From the NCBI GenBank assembly GCA_022747635.1, contig JAKTNV010000004.1:84301552-84365551 (forward strand): a DNA stretch of 64,000 bases, read 5' to 3'. This document shows, piece by piece, positions 35,901 to 46,859 of this stretch; position 1 is the stretch's first letter, and each line of letters starts with the position of its first letter. The notes below the pieces were generated by a model. It was given only the letters and a program-made list of their open reading frames with translations, was not told the origin of the DNA and searched no databases. Origin of the DNA: Hetaerina americana (Eukaryota > Arthropoda > Insecta > Odonata > Calopterygidae). A program made the position numbers and the translations under genes.

Positions 35901-37235
35901 GGCCCAATCCACGGCCTTCAAATTTAACTCCAAAACGCTGAGTGTTGCTTACACATTGATTTCCATTTTGTTTCCAGAATACAGGATAAATGCTGGGGGA
36001 ATTAAATGTAGCAGTTCAAATGCACATTTCAGGGTGATAGTTCGAATTACCTGCTAAATCACTTCTCCCCTAATAATTGCCACAGCCACATTTTTATACT
36101 TTTTTAACCAATGAATGAGAAGATCAAATTTATTAAATTGATCTAAATAGTATTAAATTAGTAGTAATTTAGTCATATTGGGGCCTCAGAGACTGTGGTA
36201 ATTTGCACCTTGCTATGTCTGTTTTATTTTAATTCATTGATTTTAACAATTTTTTCCATTAAAATATTGGATTTTCGTCTGCAAAAATGTACGAGTGATA
36301 TCTGTTTCATCTAATACACAGGCTTTGTTTTCTTTTGGTTATTTTAATATTTTTAAGGATAAAATCTATGCAGTTTAATTAATTAACTTTTTATTAATTT
36401 TATTGTCAATTAAAAATTAAATCAATCTAAAAATTAAGTTTTTGTAATCAAGGATTCACACGTGGTCATCTCTAACATTTCATATTTAATGAGGTCTCAG
36501 TCGGGGCAATTAAGGCATTTCTGAATATTCAGAGGAAAACCGATAACTCATCATAATGCTATAATAGACCATGACGGCATAGAACCATCGATGGTACCCC
36601 AATCTATGGACTCACGACTTTCGCGCTCGCCCCTAACAACGCTTAGATACTCCACCCGCTTCGGCCCTATCCGTCGGAATATTTCGCTCCCTCCCCAAAC
36701 ACGCTCAGATATCAATTAAGATGGTAAATGCTCAAACCCGCCATTCCCCAGGCGTAAGTAGATCCCTAACGCCTGCCGGTTTAACTGGAGACAAGCGCAT
36801 ACATGTTCGCTTCGTGAGTGGCTGGGAGGAAGATCATCGTGGCTGGAGGGTAGTCATCGAATCCTTAAGGGCGAATCTGTGCGTCGCAATTTGTCACCTT
36901 GTCGTCTCGATTTTGTCCTGTGTCACAAACCTAATTAAATATGAAAGGAGAAACCAAATGACTTAAAAAAAACTAGGGAAAAATTAATCCATCGGATTAT
37001 CTTCAGTTCCTCAGAAGGGTTTCATAATTCTGATAAATTCATTCAAAACGTGGTCCGTAGGCTATATATAGCTAGAAAACGTTTTTTTTTTATCTTGCTG
37101 TTTTTAAGTTGTATGCACTATATGTTTAAGCTCAAACTTAATTTGATGTTCATTGACGCTTTTCGGTGAGTGGTTCCTAAAATAACAGATTTTAACTTAT
37201 TAGTAATGTAGATGTTGCATTGTCTTCAAAAAAGG
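32921..37235. other. Long intergenic stretch, no gene recognised
   Basis: About 4.3 kb, mostly AT-rich. An open frame of 100 codons at 33911-34213 (plus) begins ATGGCGGCAATAAAG, a YY1/Pho-like and Kozak-like start, but the rest of the peptide is unrecognised. A GC-richer patch at about 36560-36920 contains an 81-codon frame (36721-36966, plus), also unrecognised. No transposon ends or RNA genes seen. Confidence 0.4.
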
Positions 37236-37237
37236 TA

Positions 37238-38300
37238 CAGCGTGTGTCCCAAAAATAGTTACAATACATCGGTAAAAATTATGTATTTACAAGTAAAAAT
37301 TACTGAAACTCTTCAAAATAGCTCCCTTAAGTATTGACACAGCGATCCCAGCACCTCTGCCATTCGCGGTTCAATTCTTGGAAGGTGTCCATGGGAACCA
37401 CGTTCTCCGCATCTCGTCATAGTTTTTTTTATTATGTTATCCAACATTCCAAAATGGTTGTCTTTCTAGCTCATTTTTATTCTTGGGAACGAAAAAGGTC
37501 CGGTAGCGCCACATCGGGGCTGTAGGGGTGCTGAAGTAGCTCTGTCACCTTGTGCTCCGCAAAGTACTTATGCATTAACGAGACAGGCGGTGTGGGACGG
37601 CTCTTTGTCGTGGTGCTGTCTCCAGTTGGCAAAGATCTCCTTCCTGACACATTGCACTCTTTCCCGCAGCCTTTCTATGGCTTCCATGTAAAGCTTACCG
37701 TCAACTGTCTATTGCTGAAGCTCAAACTCTCTAAGGATAAAGTCCATGAGTCGAACCCCGCGACGGACGTGGTAATGATAGTTTTAACAGGTGCGGGGAA
37801 GCCCCCCTACTATTTGTCTTTTTGACTCGATATCGTACTGAAAAATCTCGCCACCAGTAAGGAAGTTATCTAAAAAATTCGGGACACCTTCTCAGCAGTC
37901 CCAGAGATCAAACGAGATTGTCTCACGAGTTACCTTCTAATCTTCCGTTAGCACCCTGGGAACCATCTTGGCACACACCTTTCTTATGGCTAAATCTTCG
38001 GTAAGAATGAGATTTACTATGGTTTTCGGGGCATTTTACTCTTCTGTTAACAGTTTGACACTCAGGCGTCGATCGAAATTCAGCATATTTTCGTCCCACT
38101 GTGTCGTTGACAGACATCCAGGGCGTTCCTCGTCGTCAACCTCCTCTTTACTCTCCCGAAACGCCTTGTGCCACCGGGAAACCATTTCTTGGGACATCGC
38201 TTCATCTCCATAGTTATCTTCAATTATGATCATGGTCTCCGAACCCAATTTTCCGAGCTTAACACAAAGTTACATCACGTATATTTGCTCCATGGAACGT
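37238..38300 (-). mobile_element. Decayed mariner with degenerate ends
   Basis: The left end CAGCGTGTGTCCCAAAAATA follows TA at 37236-37237 and has the CAG.GTGTCCCAAAA form common in mariner inverted repeats. The matching right end is not recognisable, so the boundary beyond the start codon at 38293 is uncertain. The internal gene is listed separately. Many frameshifts and substitutions show that it is an old insertion. Confidence 0.7.
37300..38293 (-). pseudogene. Mariner transposase, full-length but broken
   Basis: On the minus strand it starts MEQIYVM, then after a stop CVKLGKLGSETMIIIEDNYG and DEAMSQEMVSRWHKAF, the N-terminal DNA-binding region with its WHK.F motif, followed by an ERPG.LSTT linker. 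Near 37690-37480 come TVDGKLYMEAIERLRERV, HHDKEPSHTA (second catalytic Asp) and, in another frame, LLQHPYSPDVALPDLF (third catalytic Asp). The C-terminus near 37330 reads LNREWQRCWDRCVNT, stop, GSYFEEF. Several frameshifts and stops make it inactive. Gene length of about 1 kb matches the family. Confidence 0.85.
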
Positions 38301-40972
38301 GGCATCGAAAATCCGCGACGCGACCCTAGAAGAAGGGTTCAGTCTATCAGAGATCCGTAGACTGCAAAGGCTTGTAAAAAACTGAAGCCGTATTGCTTTT
38401 CTGAGACCTACCACCACTTTTTCCGTCTCAAATTACTACACCTTAGCCGTCCACGTTGACGAAAAAACATCACTCCACTAATTTTTGGAGCAGAACCTTC
38501 ATAGTAAATGATTTTGACCATTATATTAATATGATGCACATCCCTTGTCTTGCCTAAGGTTATTATTTCACGTAGTGCATAAAAATGACATTTCCAAATC
38601 ACATTCTATTGAACCATAATTCCCGATGAGTTCGTTGCGTTTCAAGGAGCATTAAATTTGTCGATCCTTTTTTTTCATTTATTTGGTATTTTTTTATCTG
38701 AATACCTTCTATTTTTGCTTAAATTTTCATTTATTATGTAATTTGGCTTTGAATACATAGAATTTATCTCCAGCAACGCTCTCTGAAATATTTTTTTTTA
38801 ATATGTGAGCTGCTTTTCCAGGGTTTCTTATCGTTGGAGTGTTTCTCTCAATGATAAAGTTTGTACGCACTTCCGGCCAATCTCGCTTCCAATATTACAG
38901 CTAAATTACAAATAAGTCAACTGTTTTTATTTTCGGCCGGATACGTATCTATTATCATATATCATACTATGATATCTCAAATGCGATCTGTAGTTTTCCT
39001 CTGAATTCTTTAAAACGGTGGTTAAATTATGCACTTGTGCAGATAATAGTGTATCAGTTTTAATACCAGATAAAATGAATGGTTTACAATGTAGACTGAT
39101 GGTTTTGAACAGAAAAATCCAGAAAACAGGTTCTCTATTCCACCTAATCTAGATTAAAACACCTAATTTTATACTTATCTTAGCCTTTTTCTTTCACGAA
39201 AACAACGTAATCTTTGCTTTAGTGCATTAATTGTCATCCCATATCTATCTCTCAAACTTTCCAATAAGCTCAACAATGCAATAATTTTAGAGTGTGAAAA
39301 TCATTCGCCAGGACCGGGAATGATTTTTACACTCTGGAATTGTTGCATTGAAATACATATTAGCGGATGATTTCGTGAAAAGTTACTGTTGCGGCATCTC
39401 CCGCGGATTTTTGGAATTTTAGCTCAACAATTCCTGCAACCCCGTAGCTGATAGACAAACTAAGGCATCTTATATTAATATATCCGTCAATAAGTTGAAA
39501 CACCTTTTTGAATCAACCTTAGCATGGTGTTTTCGTTTCTAAAATATTCTTAAGAATCGAAAACTTGTTATGTCGCAAGTCAATAACCTGGTGTCTTAAC
39601 ACCCATTAAGATATCACTATAAGTAACTTGATATCAGTGATGTTTAATTTTGTTTTATTAATAAGGATAGAGTTTTCAATTTTCCTGAAGTTAAGCGTTT
39701 TTAGTCAATTTCATGAGTTTTAAAGAAAATATTTAAATTTTTTGAATAATATCACCGACTCGCGGTTTCTAGTGCTGTATTATTTGAAGTGTTTCCGTAC
39801 AATTCAGTAATAAGCTGGCTCCGGGAATCCAATACACAATAAAACAATAAAAACTAAAAACTCCCTGGAGTCATCACTTCGAATCTCCCGCTCCAGGTCG
39901 ACACAACCGCATTGGCAGCATCAGCTAGCAGGATATGGGACCACAATCTACGTGTCTAGCTATTTTTTTTATGCCCTAACATGTCCCAGAAGGCTGACAC
40001 GTGTTAGATTGGGATTCTTCCTTTAAGTTTCCTTCTGGGAGGGAAAGTAGGGATTCCATGTCGTCTCCTTCTGTTCCTCACCTCCCACATTGCCCTCCCG
40101 TCCGCCAGTGGCATTTTCCCTATTTCTCTTTCATTGATTGATTTGTTCCGAGTAGGAGAAGCTCTAGAGTGCGGAAAAGATCGGGTGAAGGCATACACCA
40201 ACGCATTTTTATGTACGAAATAAAACGGTGGTTCCACCGCCGTTGGTGAAAGTAAAGCGAGAAGAAATCACAGATTCACCCGTCTATTTATAATTCGGCG
40301 AATAATGGATTTTTAGGATTTTCTTTATGCCTCAGATGTGTTGTAGACATCTCAAGTTGTTTTATCTACTCGTTTATTTTACCAATACTACCATCTATGG
40401 TAATATCATATCACACATTTTTTCCGTTTGCTGTTGTATTGTTTCCTTTATCCATGCTTTATTCTACAAATTGATAAAATATTGCTTAGGTAGAAAACTA
40501 TAAGCTAAATATTTTATCTGATTTTTCCAGTTCCTATTTAAACTATTTTTATGATCTATTTATTAAATTAACTCGTTAAAGTTTTTTTGAGTGAACAATC
40601 ACTCATCATAGAGTAGAACTCTTCCTAATTGATTACACGAAATCCAATAAATTTTAAATCCAGATGATTTCGCTTTAATCTTGATGATTTCGCTACTTTC
40701 GGAGCAATTGAATCACCGGAAATCTTCATCATTAAATCAGTTGACCTATCCAATGATCATTTGAATGATTGCATATATTCAATTTAGTGCTTGATGCCTG
40801 GTGACTTATTAAGTAACGATTAACAGTCGATCAACGGAGCAGAATTAGAAAGGTCATCATAGTATTTATCCATGGAAATAATAATAGGCTTTTTGTTGAA
40901 GATAGAGAATTACGGATCAACAATTATTAATCCTGTAACAGTAAACGCTTTATCATTGAATGTGTGAATATG
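38301..40972. other. Intergenic, no gene recognised
   Basis: AT-rich with one hairpin (39274-39350, listed) and a slightly GC-richer patch at about 39990-40240 that has a 77-codon minus-strand frame of no known type. Confidence 0.45.
39274..39350. repeat. 77-bp imperfect hairpin
   Basis: Arms of about 32 bases (CAATGCAATAATTTTAGAGT… against …ACACTCTGGAATTGTTGCAT) pair with about three mismatches around a 13-base loop CGCCAGGACCGGG. It could be a tiny MITE or a microRNA-like precursor; length and loop fit either, and neither can be decided from sequence alone. Confidence 0.6.

Positions 40973-41043
<71 letters not shown>
40973..41043. repeat. (TA)n microsatellite
   Basis: Uninterrupted TA repeat of about 35 units. 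Confidence 0.97.
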
Positions 41044-42897
41044 CAGTATTACCTAATCAGACATTACCTCACGTAGTAGGCAATAAAAAACTGCAGGTAA
41101 CTGCTACTTGTCAAATATATTTCGTACGTAAACGGTACCATGAATAATTATTTAAAAATTTTTTTTCGCAAAATGTGAGCTGGAAAATTTCATAAAAATT
41201 TAGTGATCAAAATATTTTTCAAAGTAGAGTAATATATGATGATAATATTATTTGATTCTGTAGTTCACATTCATAAATAAGCAGATGGTTTAATGAAATA
41301 GTCATACGGCTTAGCATGCGAGATTTGCCTCGTAACCCTGCAATCCTTGTCACTTAAGCGTTCTATAATTGTAGAATACGATCTCAGGTTTTGTTTGACT
41401 ATAATACGCACGTAAAAGTACAGTTCTACCCCTGATTAACCTGTAGAATAATAGAATTAATTATAAACAATTTCATTATTTTGAACAAAATATGCCATTT
41501 TATCCTAATAACAGACTTAAAATTTTGCTACTAAAAAATTGAATACCATTATGTCAGCAAGGCTCTTTTAAATTTTTTTGAAATGTATTCTCACCAAATG
41601 TGATATCATAGTTGACAAATATGAGTTTCAAGAGCCTCACACCACTGTGGTCGCAGGCATCGGCGCTTTCCGAGGTGTCACAGGAAGCAGTGTTTCGTGA
41701 GCGCAGTGAGGGTAGCGATGGACTTAGATGGAGCAAATTGACGGATCTTCTGGGATTGGGCGTGTTTGGAAGGAATAAATAGCCTTTTTTCCGATCGACC
41801 GAAACTTCTCTCCCTTTGGAAAACCACCGTCGCAGTGCGACGAGGGATCCCTCTAAACCTAAGCGAAGTATTTGGGGGATGTTGTGAGGGTTGAAGGGGA
41901 AGGCGAACCATCTGTGAGTCATTCTCTCCTCCCACTCTTCCTGATGTCCCTGCATTGCGTTTATCCATATATCAGTCCTATCATTCATTCCGTTATCTGA
42001 ACCCTCTATCTTTTATGACGCCTTTTCTGCCCACGAGCCCGTCGTGCGTTTTTGTGTACGAGAAACCAGATCATCGGTGGCAAAGTAGGTTCAACCTAAC
42101 GATGGCAGCGGTAACGGCCAGGCTGCTTCCACGTATCCCGTATTATCTTCCATCCTCGTAAATTCCATGACGTACCTTCGGTATCAGAGATATTTTCGGG
42201 GAATGAGACACTTGTACTACAGCGACAAAAGAAAACGCACTCTTTAAAGTGCGACGAATACCCTACATTGAGTTCAAAGAGATACTATCTTCCCTTGAAT
42301 ATCAATGGTCTGCTGAAATTTTAGAGATTTTAATCATTAATGAGCACATCGTAGTGATATTCAATCCATCTCATATGAGGGTAGTCAAAAAGCCCCTTCA
42401 TGATCACAATTTATTGAATGTTTAGATTTCAATGTATTTTTTAAAACGGAAGAAAAAATTATCGTTTAACTTAATTAAAATGCTATTGAGTCTTTGAATT
42501 AAAATAATTTTTTTCCAAGAAACGACACTCAATGCAAATTCATCACCACTTACTTCTGCATCATTATTTTGAACAGCGAAAGGAAAAGTTTAAAAGAATA
42601 CAGTTCTATGAATTAACTAAGCTAAGGAAACTTATCGAAGGAAAATTCAGAAAGAGTGGCCTACTTGGGGCAGATATACTGCAGGAAAGGTTGAAGTAAT
42701 TTGAGGGAAGGGAGGGAAAGTTAATATTTTGATGCATTCACTTTTAATTATCGATAAATTATTATGATTAGCAATAATCATCCTGCGTATGATGGGTCAT
42801 AGTGGGCCATCATGGATCACTTAACACAACCATATTCACCAGCATATTCCTGAGCCCTATTCACCGTACTATAAAATTATCCTTAAACCCAAATATA

Positions 42898-42898
<1 letters not shown>
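41044..42898. other. Intergenic with a GC-richer patch at 41.6-42.2 kb
   Basis: The patch has overlapping minus-strand open frames of 144 and 96 codons (41554-41988 and 41678-41968). Neither has a domain, and two frames open over the same DNA suggest low stop density rather than coding. AT-rich elsewhere. Confidence 0.4.

Positions 42899-42949
<51 letters not shown>
42899..42949. repeat. (TA)n microsatellite split by a mariner insertion
   Basis: TA repeat of about 25 units that ends exactly at the left end of the intact mariner; a short TA run continues on the other side (44283-44291). Mariners insert at TA, so this run was the target. Confidence 0.95.
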
Positions 42950-42950
<1 letters not shown>

Positions 42951-42976
42951 TACCTTGATCAAAAAGTTCCCGGAAT
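42950..42976. repeat. Left terminal inverted repeat of the intact mariner
   Basis: Starts CTACCTTGATCAAAAAG and ends TTCCCGGAAT. Matches the right repeat at 44256-44282 in 26 of 27 positions. It is the binding and cleavage site for the transposase. Confidence 0.93.
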
Positions 42977-43155
42977 AACCACCGTGTGGCGCTCCCATCG
43001 TTCCGATTTGAGTTCTGTTTTTTTTTGTTAAATTGGTACATCTGTTGTTGATATTCCCTTTACATCTTAGTGTCATAACTTGACATTTGCAAAAGTTACG
43101 TAGCCAAGAGTACATCTATCTCTGTGTGTGTTGGCGATTTTTTAAAATTGCAGAA

Positions 43156-44229
43156 ATGGATTTAAATTTGCAACAACGAACTTGTATTAAATTTTGCGTA
43201 AAAAACGGATTTAGTGGCGCACGGACGTTGGAAATGTTGGAAAAGTGTTTCGGCAACGATTCTCTAAAAAAAACGGTCGTTTACCAGTGGCACGAGCGGT
43301 TCAGAAGTGGTCGTGAGTCAATCGAAGATGATGAACGCAGTGGCAGACCATCGACATCGAAAGTCGGTGAAAAAATTGATAAAGTAAAAGAAATGTTGGT
43401 CAATAACCGCAAATTAACCATCAGAGAAATAGCGGAGGACTTGAACATTGCCTATGGATCCGCCCAAGACATTGTGGTTAATGATTTGGGTTTCCGTCGT
43501 GTAGCAGCAAAGTTGGTGCCAAAAGACCTCAATTTCATGCAAAAAAGAGACCGTGTTGACGTCGCAAAAGACATGATTTGCGAGGCTGAATCCGATCCCA
43601 CATTCATCAAAAGGATCATTACTGGAGACGAGACGTGGGTTTATGAGTACGACACGCAATCCAGACATCAGGCAAGTGAATGGCGTTCACCAAATGAGCC
43701 GAGACCAAAAAAACCACGTCGTTTTCAGTCAAAAAAGAAGGCAATGCTGACGGTTTTCATGGATTACAACGGTGTAGTGCATCATGAATTTTTGCCAGAA
43801 GGCCAGACAGTAAACAAAGAGTATTATTTGGGCGTTATGAGACGTTTGCGTGAAGCAATTCGCCGAAAGAGGCCAGAAATGTGGGCAGAAAACTCGTGGA
43901 TTTTGCACCATGATAACGCACCGTCGCACAGTGCTATCATTATTCGTAATTTTTTGACGAAAAATGCAACAAATACCATCCAACAGCCACCGAATTCACC
44001 TGATTTGGCTCCCTGTGACTTCTTTCTGTTCAATCGAGTTAAAAAACCATTACGGGGAACGCGTTTTAGCAGCCGAGAGGAAGTAATGGAAAAATCGCAG
44101 GAAGCACTGATGGACATACCGAAAACCGAATATAAAAAATGTTTCGAGGATTGGATCAAGCGCTGGCATAAGTGTGTTGCAGTCGATGGGGATTACTTTG
44201 AAGGGGACAATATAGATTTAGATGAATAA
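43156..44229 (+). CDS. Mariner transposase, intact (DD34D)
   Basis: A 357-aa transposase that would bind the element's inverted repeats, cut both strands and insert the element at TA in the nucleus. Residues about 5-55 and 70-112 form the two helix-turn-helix parts of the DNA-binding region (WHERF at 45-49), then comes the linker KLVPKDL at 119-125 in place of the usual WVPHEL. The catalytic triad is complete: D158 in ITGDETWVYEYD, D253 in HHDNAPSH and D288… preceded by NSPDLAP, where D283 is the SPD aspartate. Counting the family's conventional pair, D253 to D288 is 34 residues apart; the C-terminus ends CFEDWIKRWHKC…GDYFEG. I chose the ATG at 43156 because the frame opens 23 codons earlier (43087) only with a non-conserved, hydrophobic stretch, while MDLNLQQRTCIKFCVKNG aligns with family N-termini. 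No stops or frameshifts. Activity is inferred, not shown. Confidence 0.93.
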   Translation: MDLNLQQRTCIKFCVKNGFSGARTLEMLEKCFGNDSLKKTVVYQWHERFRSGRESIEDDERSGRPSTSKVGEKIDKVKEMLVNNRKLTIREIAEDLNIAYGSAQDIVVNDLGFRRVAAKLVPKDLNFMQKRDRVDVAKDMICEAESDPTFIKRIITGDETWVYEYDTQSRHQASEWRSPNEPRPKKPRRFQSKKKAMLTVFMDYNGVVHHEFLPEGQTVNKEYYLGVMRRLREAIRRKRPEMWAENSWILHHDNAPSHSAIIIRNFLTKNATNTIQQPPNSPDLAPCDFFLFNRVKKPLRGTRFSSREEVMEKSQEALMDIPKTEYKKCFEDWIKRWHKCVAVDGDYFEGDNIDLDE

Positions 44230-44230
44230 A
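44225..44230 (+). promoter_or_regulatory. AATAAA polyadenylation signal overlapping the stop codon
   Basis: AATAAA overlaps the transposase TAA stop (44227-44229); a second AATAAA lies at 44250-44255, just before the right inverted repeat. Either could direct 3' end formation within this compact element. Confidence 0.45.
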
Positions 44231-44255
44231 CTTGTATTTTTAATTTTCTGAATAA

Positions 44256-44282
44256 ATTCCGGGAAATTTTTGATCAAGGTAG
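44256..44282. repeat. Right terminal inverted repeat of the intact mariner
   Basis: Inverted copy of 42950-42976 with a single mismatch, followed by the TA target duplication. It lies only 26 bases after the stop codon. Confidence 0.93.
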
Positions 44283-44284
44283 TA

Positions 44285-46535
44285 TATATAATAAGGTGAG
44301 AGTATTCGTGATGGGAATATACGCATCATGTCTTATTGTATTAAACACCTATTTTGCATTAAAATATTTGGAGAGTATTCATATCAAGATACGACATATT
44401 CCGTTATGAATTCTCTAGCATAAAAAAAAGCTTTCCAGCAAAACATTATACACTTTTTTGTTGCTATCACTTAATATTGTTTTTCAATAACTTCCAATTT
44501 ATCAGGTACTGAGAATGAAACAAATTTCACTCACTCAACAAAATATATTTTCGTCGATGTTTCCTTATTAAGTCATGTACGTACATAATTTCTTCTCTCA
44601 AACGATCATTCATGTTTAATAGGTATTGGCTGAATTGAGCTCTTACGGCTAGCATTATTGAATAGAAGAAAAGATTCCAACACTCATTCACCATGTTTAT
44701 ATACTACGTCATCACCTTTCTCATCCCTTCCTTTTTTACCCTTTCCCATCCTCGGACTTTTGGCGTTAGCCAGCTAATCTCATTTGTGCTTTGTTTTTAT
44801 TTTTTAATTTATTTTAATTTTTCCCCGGTTCTTTAGAGAGATAAACTCTTTACGGCTATTGGAATCTTTTCATTTATTCAATAAGCCCTAGGTAGTTAAA
44901 AAGAAAGTGATTTCACTTAAGGTGAAAAGATTTATTTCAGCGAAATTAGCAAATGAGATTATTTTAATGTAATAAAATAATTTCCTTGAATAGTCGATTG
45001 GGTCTCAAAGATGTTACTGACGAATAGTTTAATCATGAAGAATACACATAATAATATCTTTTTTACTTTATTTAACTACAATATTTAGACTTAAGTCCCT
45101 TATTTAACGTGTTACTTATTTGTTCCTCAGAAGGGATACAATTGTTTGAATTGAAACTTTTATGCTTCAAATAGTTGGTGATTTCAGTTTTCAACCTCGC
45201 CAATATTCAGAAATTGTTTTTGGACGAAATAAAAATTGGAATCCAACAAACATCGTCCTCTTTATTTCGATTTCGATTCCGTATACTTCATTTTTCCCTT
45301 AATTCAGGTCATCAAGCCTAACCTACTTATGCCTCTTTCTTGCTGGCCAAACGTTCTCTCCTCTTTAACAATTATTAGCATTCCATCATCAAGCTAAATG
45401 CTCTCCATCCATGTTTTCTCTATCCTTTGATTATTAACCCAATAATCATCTCTCATTACCCAAGCGATGCCTAGCACTGCCTCTTTAGTTTTCCTTTATG
45501 TCGATTTTACCTTTTCCATCTTGATACACAGCCACATTTGGAAAGCTGCCAATCTACGCTAATTATCTTGCTTCAACGATCACATATTCGCTTTGAACGA
45601 AACCACGCTCCATATCGAAGTTTTAACGAGTTTTTCATAACATCTTTACCCAACGTCCTTGCCAATCAATTCCCCATCCCTCTGAAAAATTCTTTGTTTA
45701 ACGCAATTCTTCCTCCCCTTATGCCCGAACTACTTTGACCAGTTTTGTCCAAAACACTTCCGAAATTAGGAAACTGTTGAACATTTTTCTTATTTTACCT
45801 TATTTTATAATTTCCCTGAAGAATTTTTTTCCCAACTTCAGTTCTTTCCATGCTTCTGTTTTCATTCCTATCAATTATGCGCTCTAAACTACTGATTGTA
45901 ATGGACCCCCCAATCCTATTCCCCTCCCTAGCACTCCCCATCCTGGCATCCCATTCCGCCAGTGACACCTGAGTAATCTGCGATGTTTGCAATTAGCCGA
46001 TAAGTCACCTGTCCATCCAGCCTACTTCTGTTTATGCTATGTATTCATTATTTCCCACCAAATGACTGTTTTCAACGCCATCTTAAAAGCCTAAGGAATA
46101 ATAAAATATATCCTGATTGTATTGAAATTTCCTTTCCATTAATTACATCACCACTGCGGCGGTGCCACGAGTGCCATCATCCCTCCTCAAACCCAAACCG
46201 GTCATCACCTAAGACGTCGTTACTTGTTCTACTCTTTTCTTATTACGAATTAATGCTAAGTACTGCTTAAGCTGAAAGATAAACCGAACTGTTATTTCCA
46301 TAGATACACATTTTACTGTGTTTTCATTTCATCGGATGGAAACTACCACTGATATAATAATATCTTCCGGACAAGTTCCTTCCTCATAAATGCTGCAGCT
46401 CAGTTTATGAAAACTCTTCTTTTCACGCTTTGCTAAAAACTTAGGTATTTTTGCGGAAATATGGTCTTCGCAGCTTTTCAATGTCAGTGTGCTTGTAATG
46501 AGGTAACTATCTCGCCATCAAGTGAGCCAGGTTCC
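44285..46535. other. Intergenic, no gene recognised
   Basis: AT-rich with scattered pyrimidine-rich stretches. Open frames are under 80 codons and unrecognised. Confidence 0.45.
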
Positions 46536-46539
46536 ATGC

Positions 46540-46595
46540 TATCCCCATCTACGTAATATTCTCTTTCAATGTCTAAGCTTGCCTGTCTAACACGA

Positions 46596-46632
<37 letters not shown>

Positions 46633-46682
46633 CACACACACAAGCTTAGACATTGAAAGAGAATATTACGTAGATGGGGATA
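46540..46682. repeat. Perfect hairpin A (42-bp arms) with microsatellite loop
   Basis: 46540-46581 and 46641-46682 are exact inverted copies over 42 bases. The loop holds (GT)n(TA)n(AC)n, which is itself self-complementary, so the stem can continue to its tip. The right arm ends at 46682 and hairpin B starts at the very next base. Confidence 0.95.
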
Positions 46683-46736
46683 ACACCATAGTAACAGCAA
46701 AAAGAAAAAGGATATGTTCTATGAATTCCGAGATTC

Positions 46737-46780
<44 letters not shown>

Positions 46781-46859
46781 TATTTATATATATATATATA
46801 TAAATGAATCTCGGAATTCATAGAACATATCCTTTTTCTTTTTGCTGTTACTATGGTGT
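46683..46859. repeat. Perfect hairpin B (58-bp arms) with (TA)n loop
   Basis: 46683-46740 and 46802-46859 are exact inverted copies over 58 bases, joined by a TA repeat interrupted by GCTATT near 46779. Joined directly to hairpin A with no spacer. The open frame across this region is a translated palindrome and not a gene. Confidence 0.95.

Larger units (their letters stand above)
42950..44282 (+). mobile_element. Structurally complete mariner transposon
   Basis: A 1,333-bp element with 27-bp terminal inverted repeats beginning CTACCTTGATCAAAAA and differing at one base (position 17). TA is present immediately outside both ends (42948-42949 and 44283-44284). Total length, repeat length and a single intronless transposase gene are all as expected of an autonomous mariner. 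The low divergence of the ends and the undamaged gene suggest recent arrival, by active transposition or horizontal transfer. Its ends do not match those of the non-autonomous pair at 16684 and 58500, so it is not obviously their helper. Confidence 0.95.

Noticed and set aside
41554..41988. 144-codon minus-strand frame as a gene
   Set aside because: Another frame is open over the same DNA and neither product shows a domain.
43087..43155. Upstream in-frame start for the intact mariner transposase
   Set aside because: The extra 23 residues are hydrophobic and not part of the family N-terminus; the next ATG fits the family.
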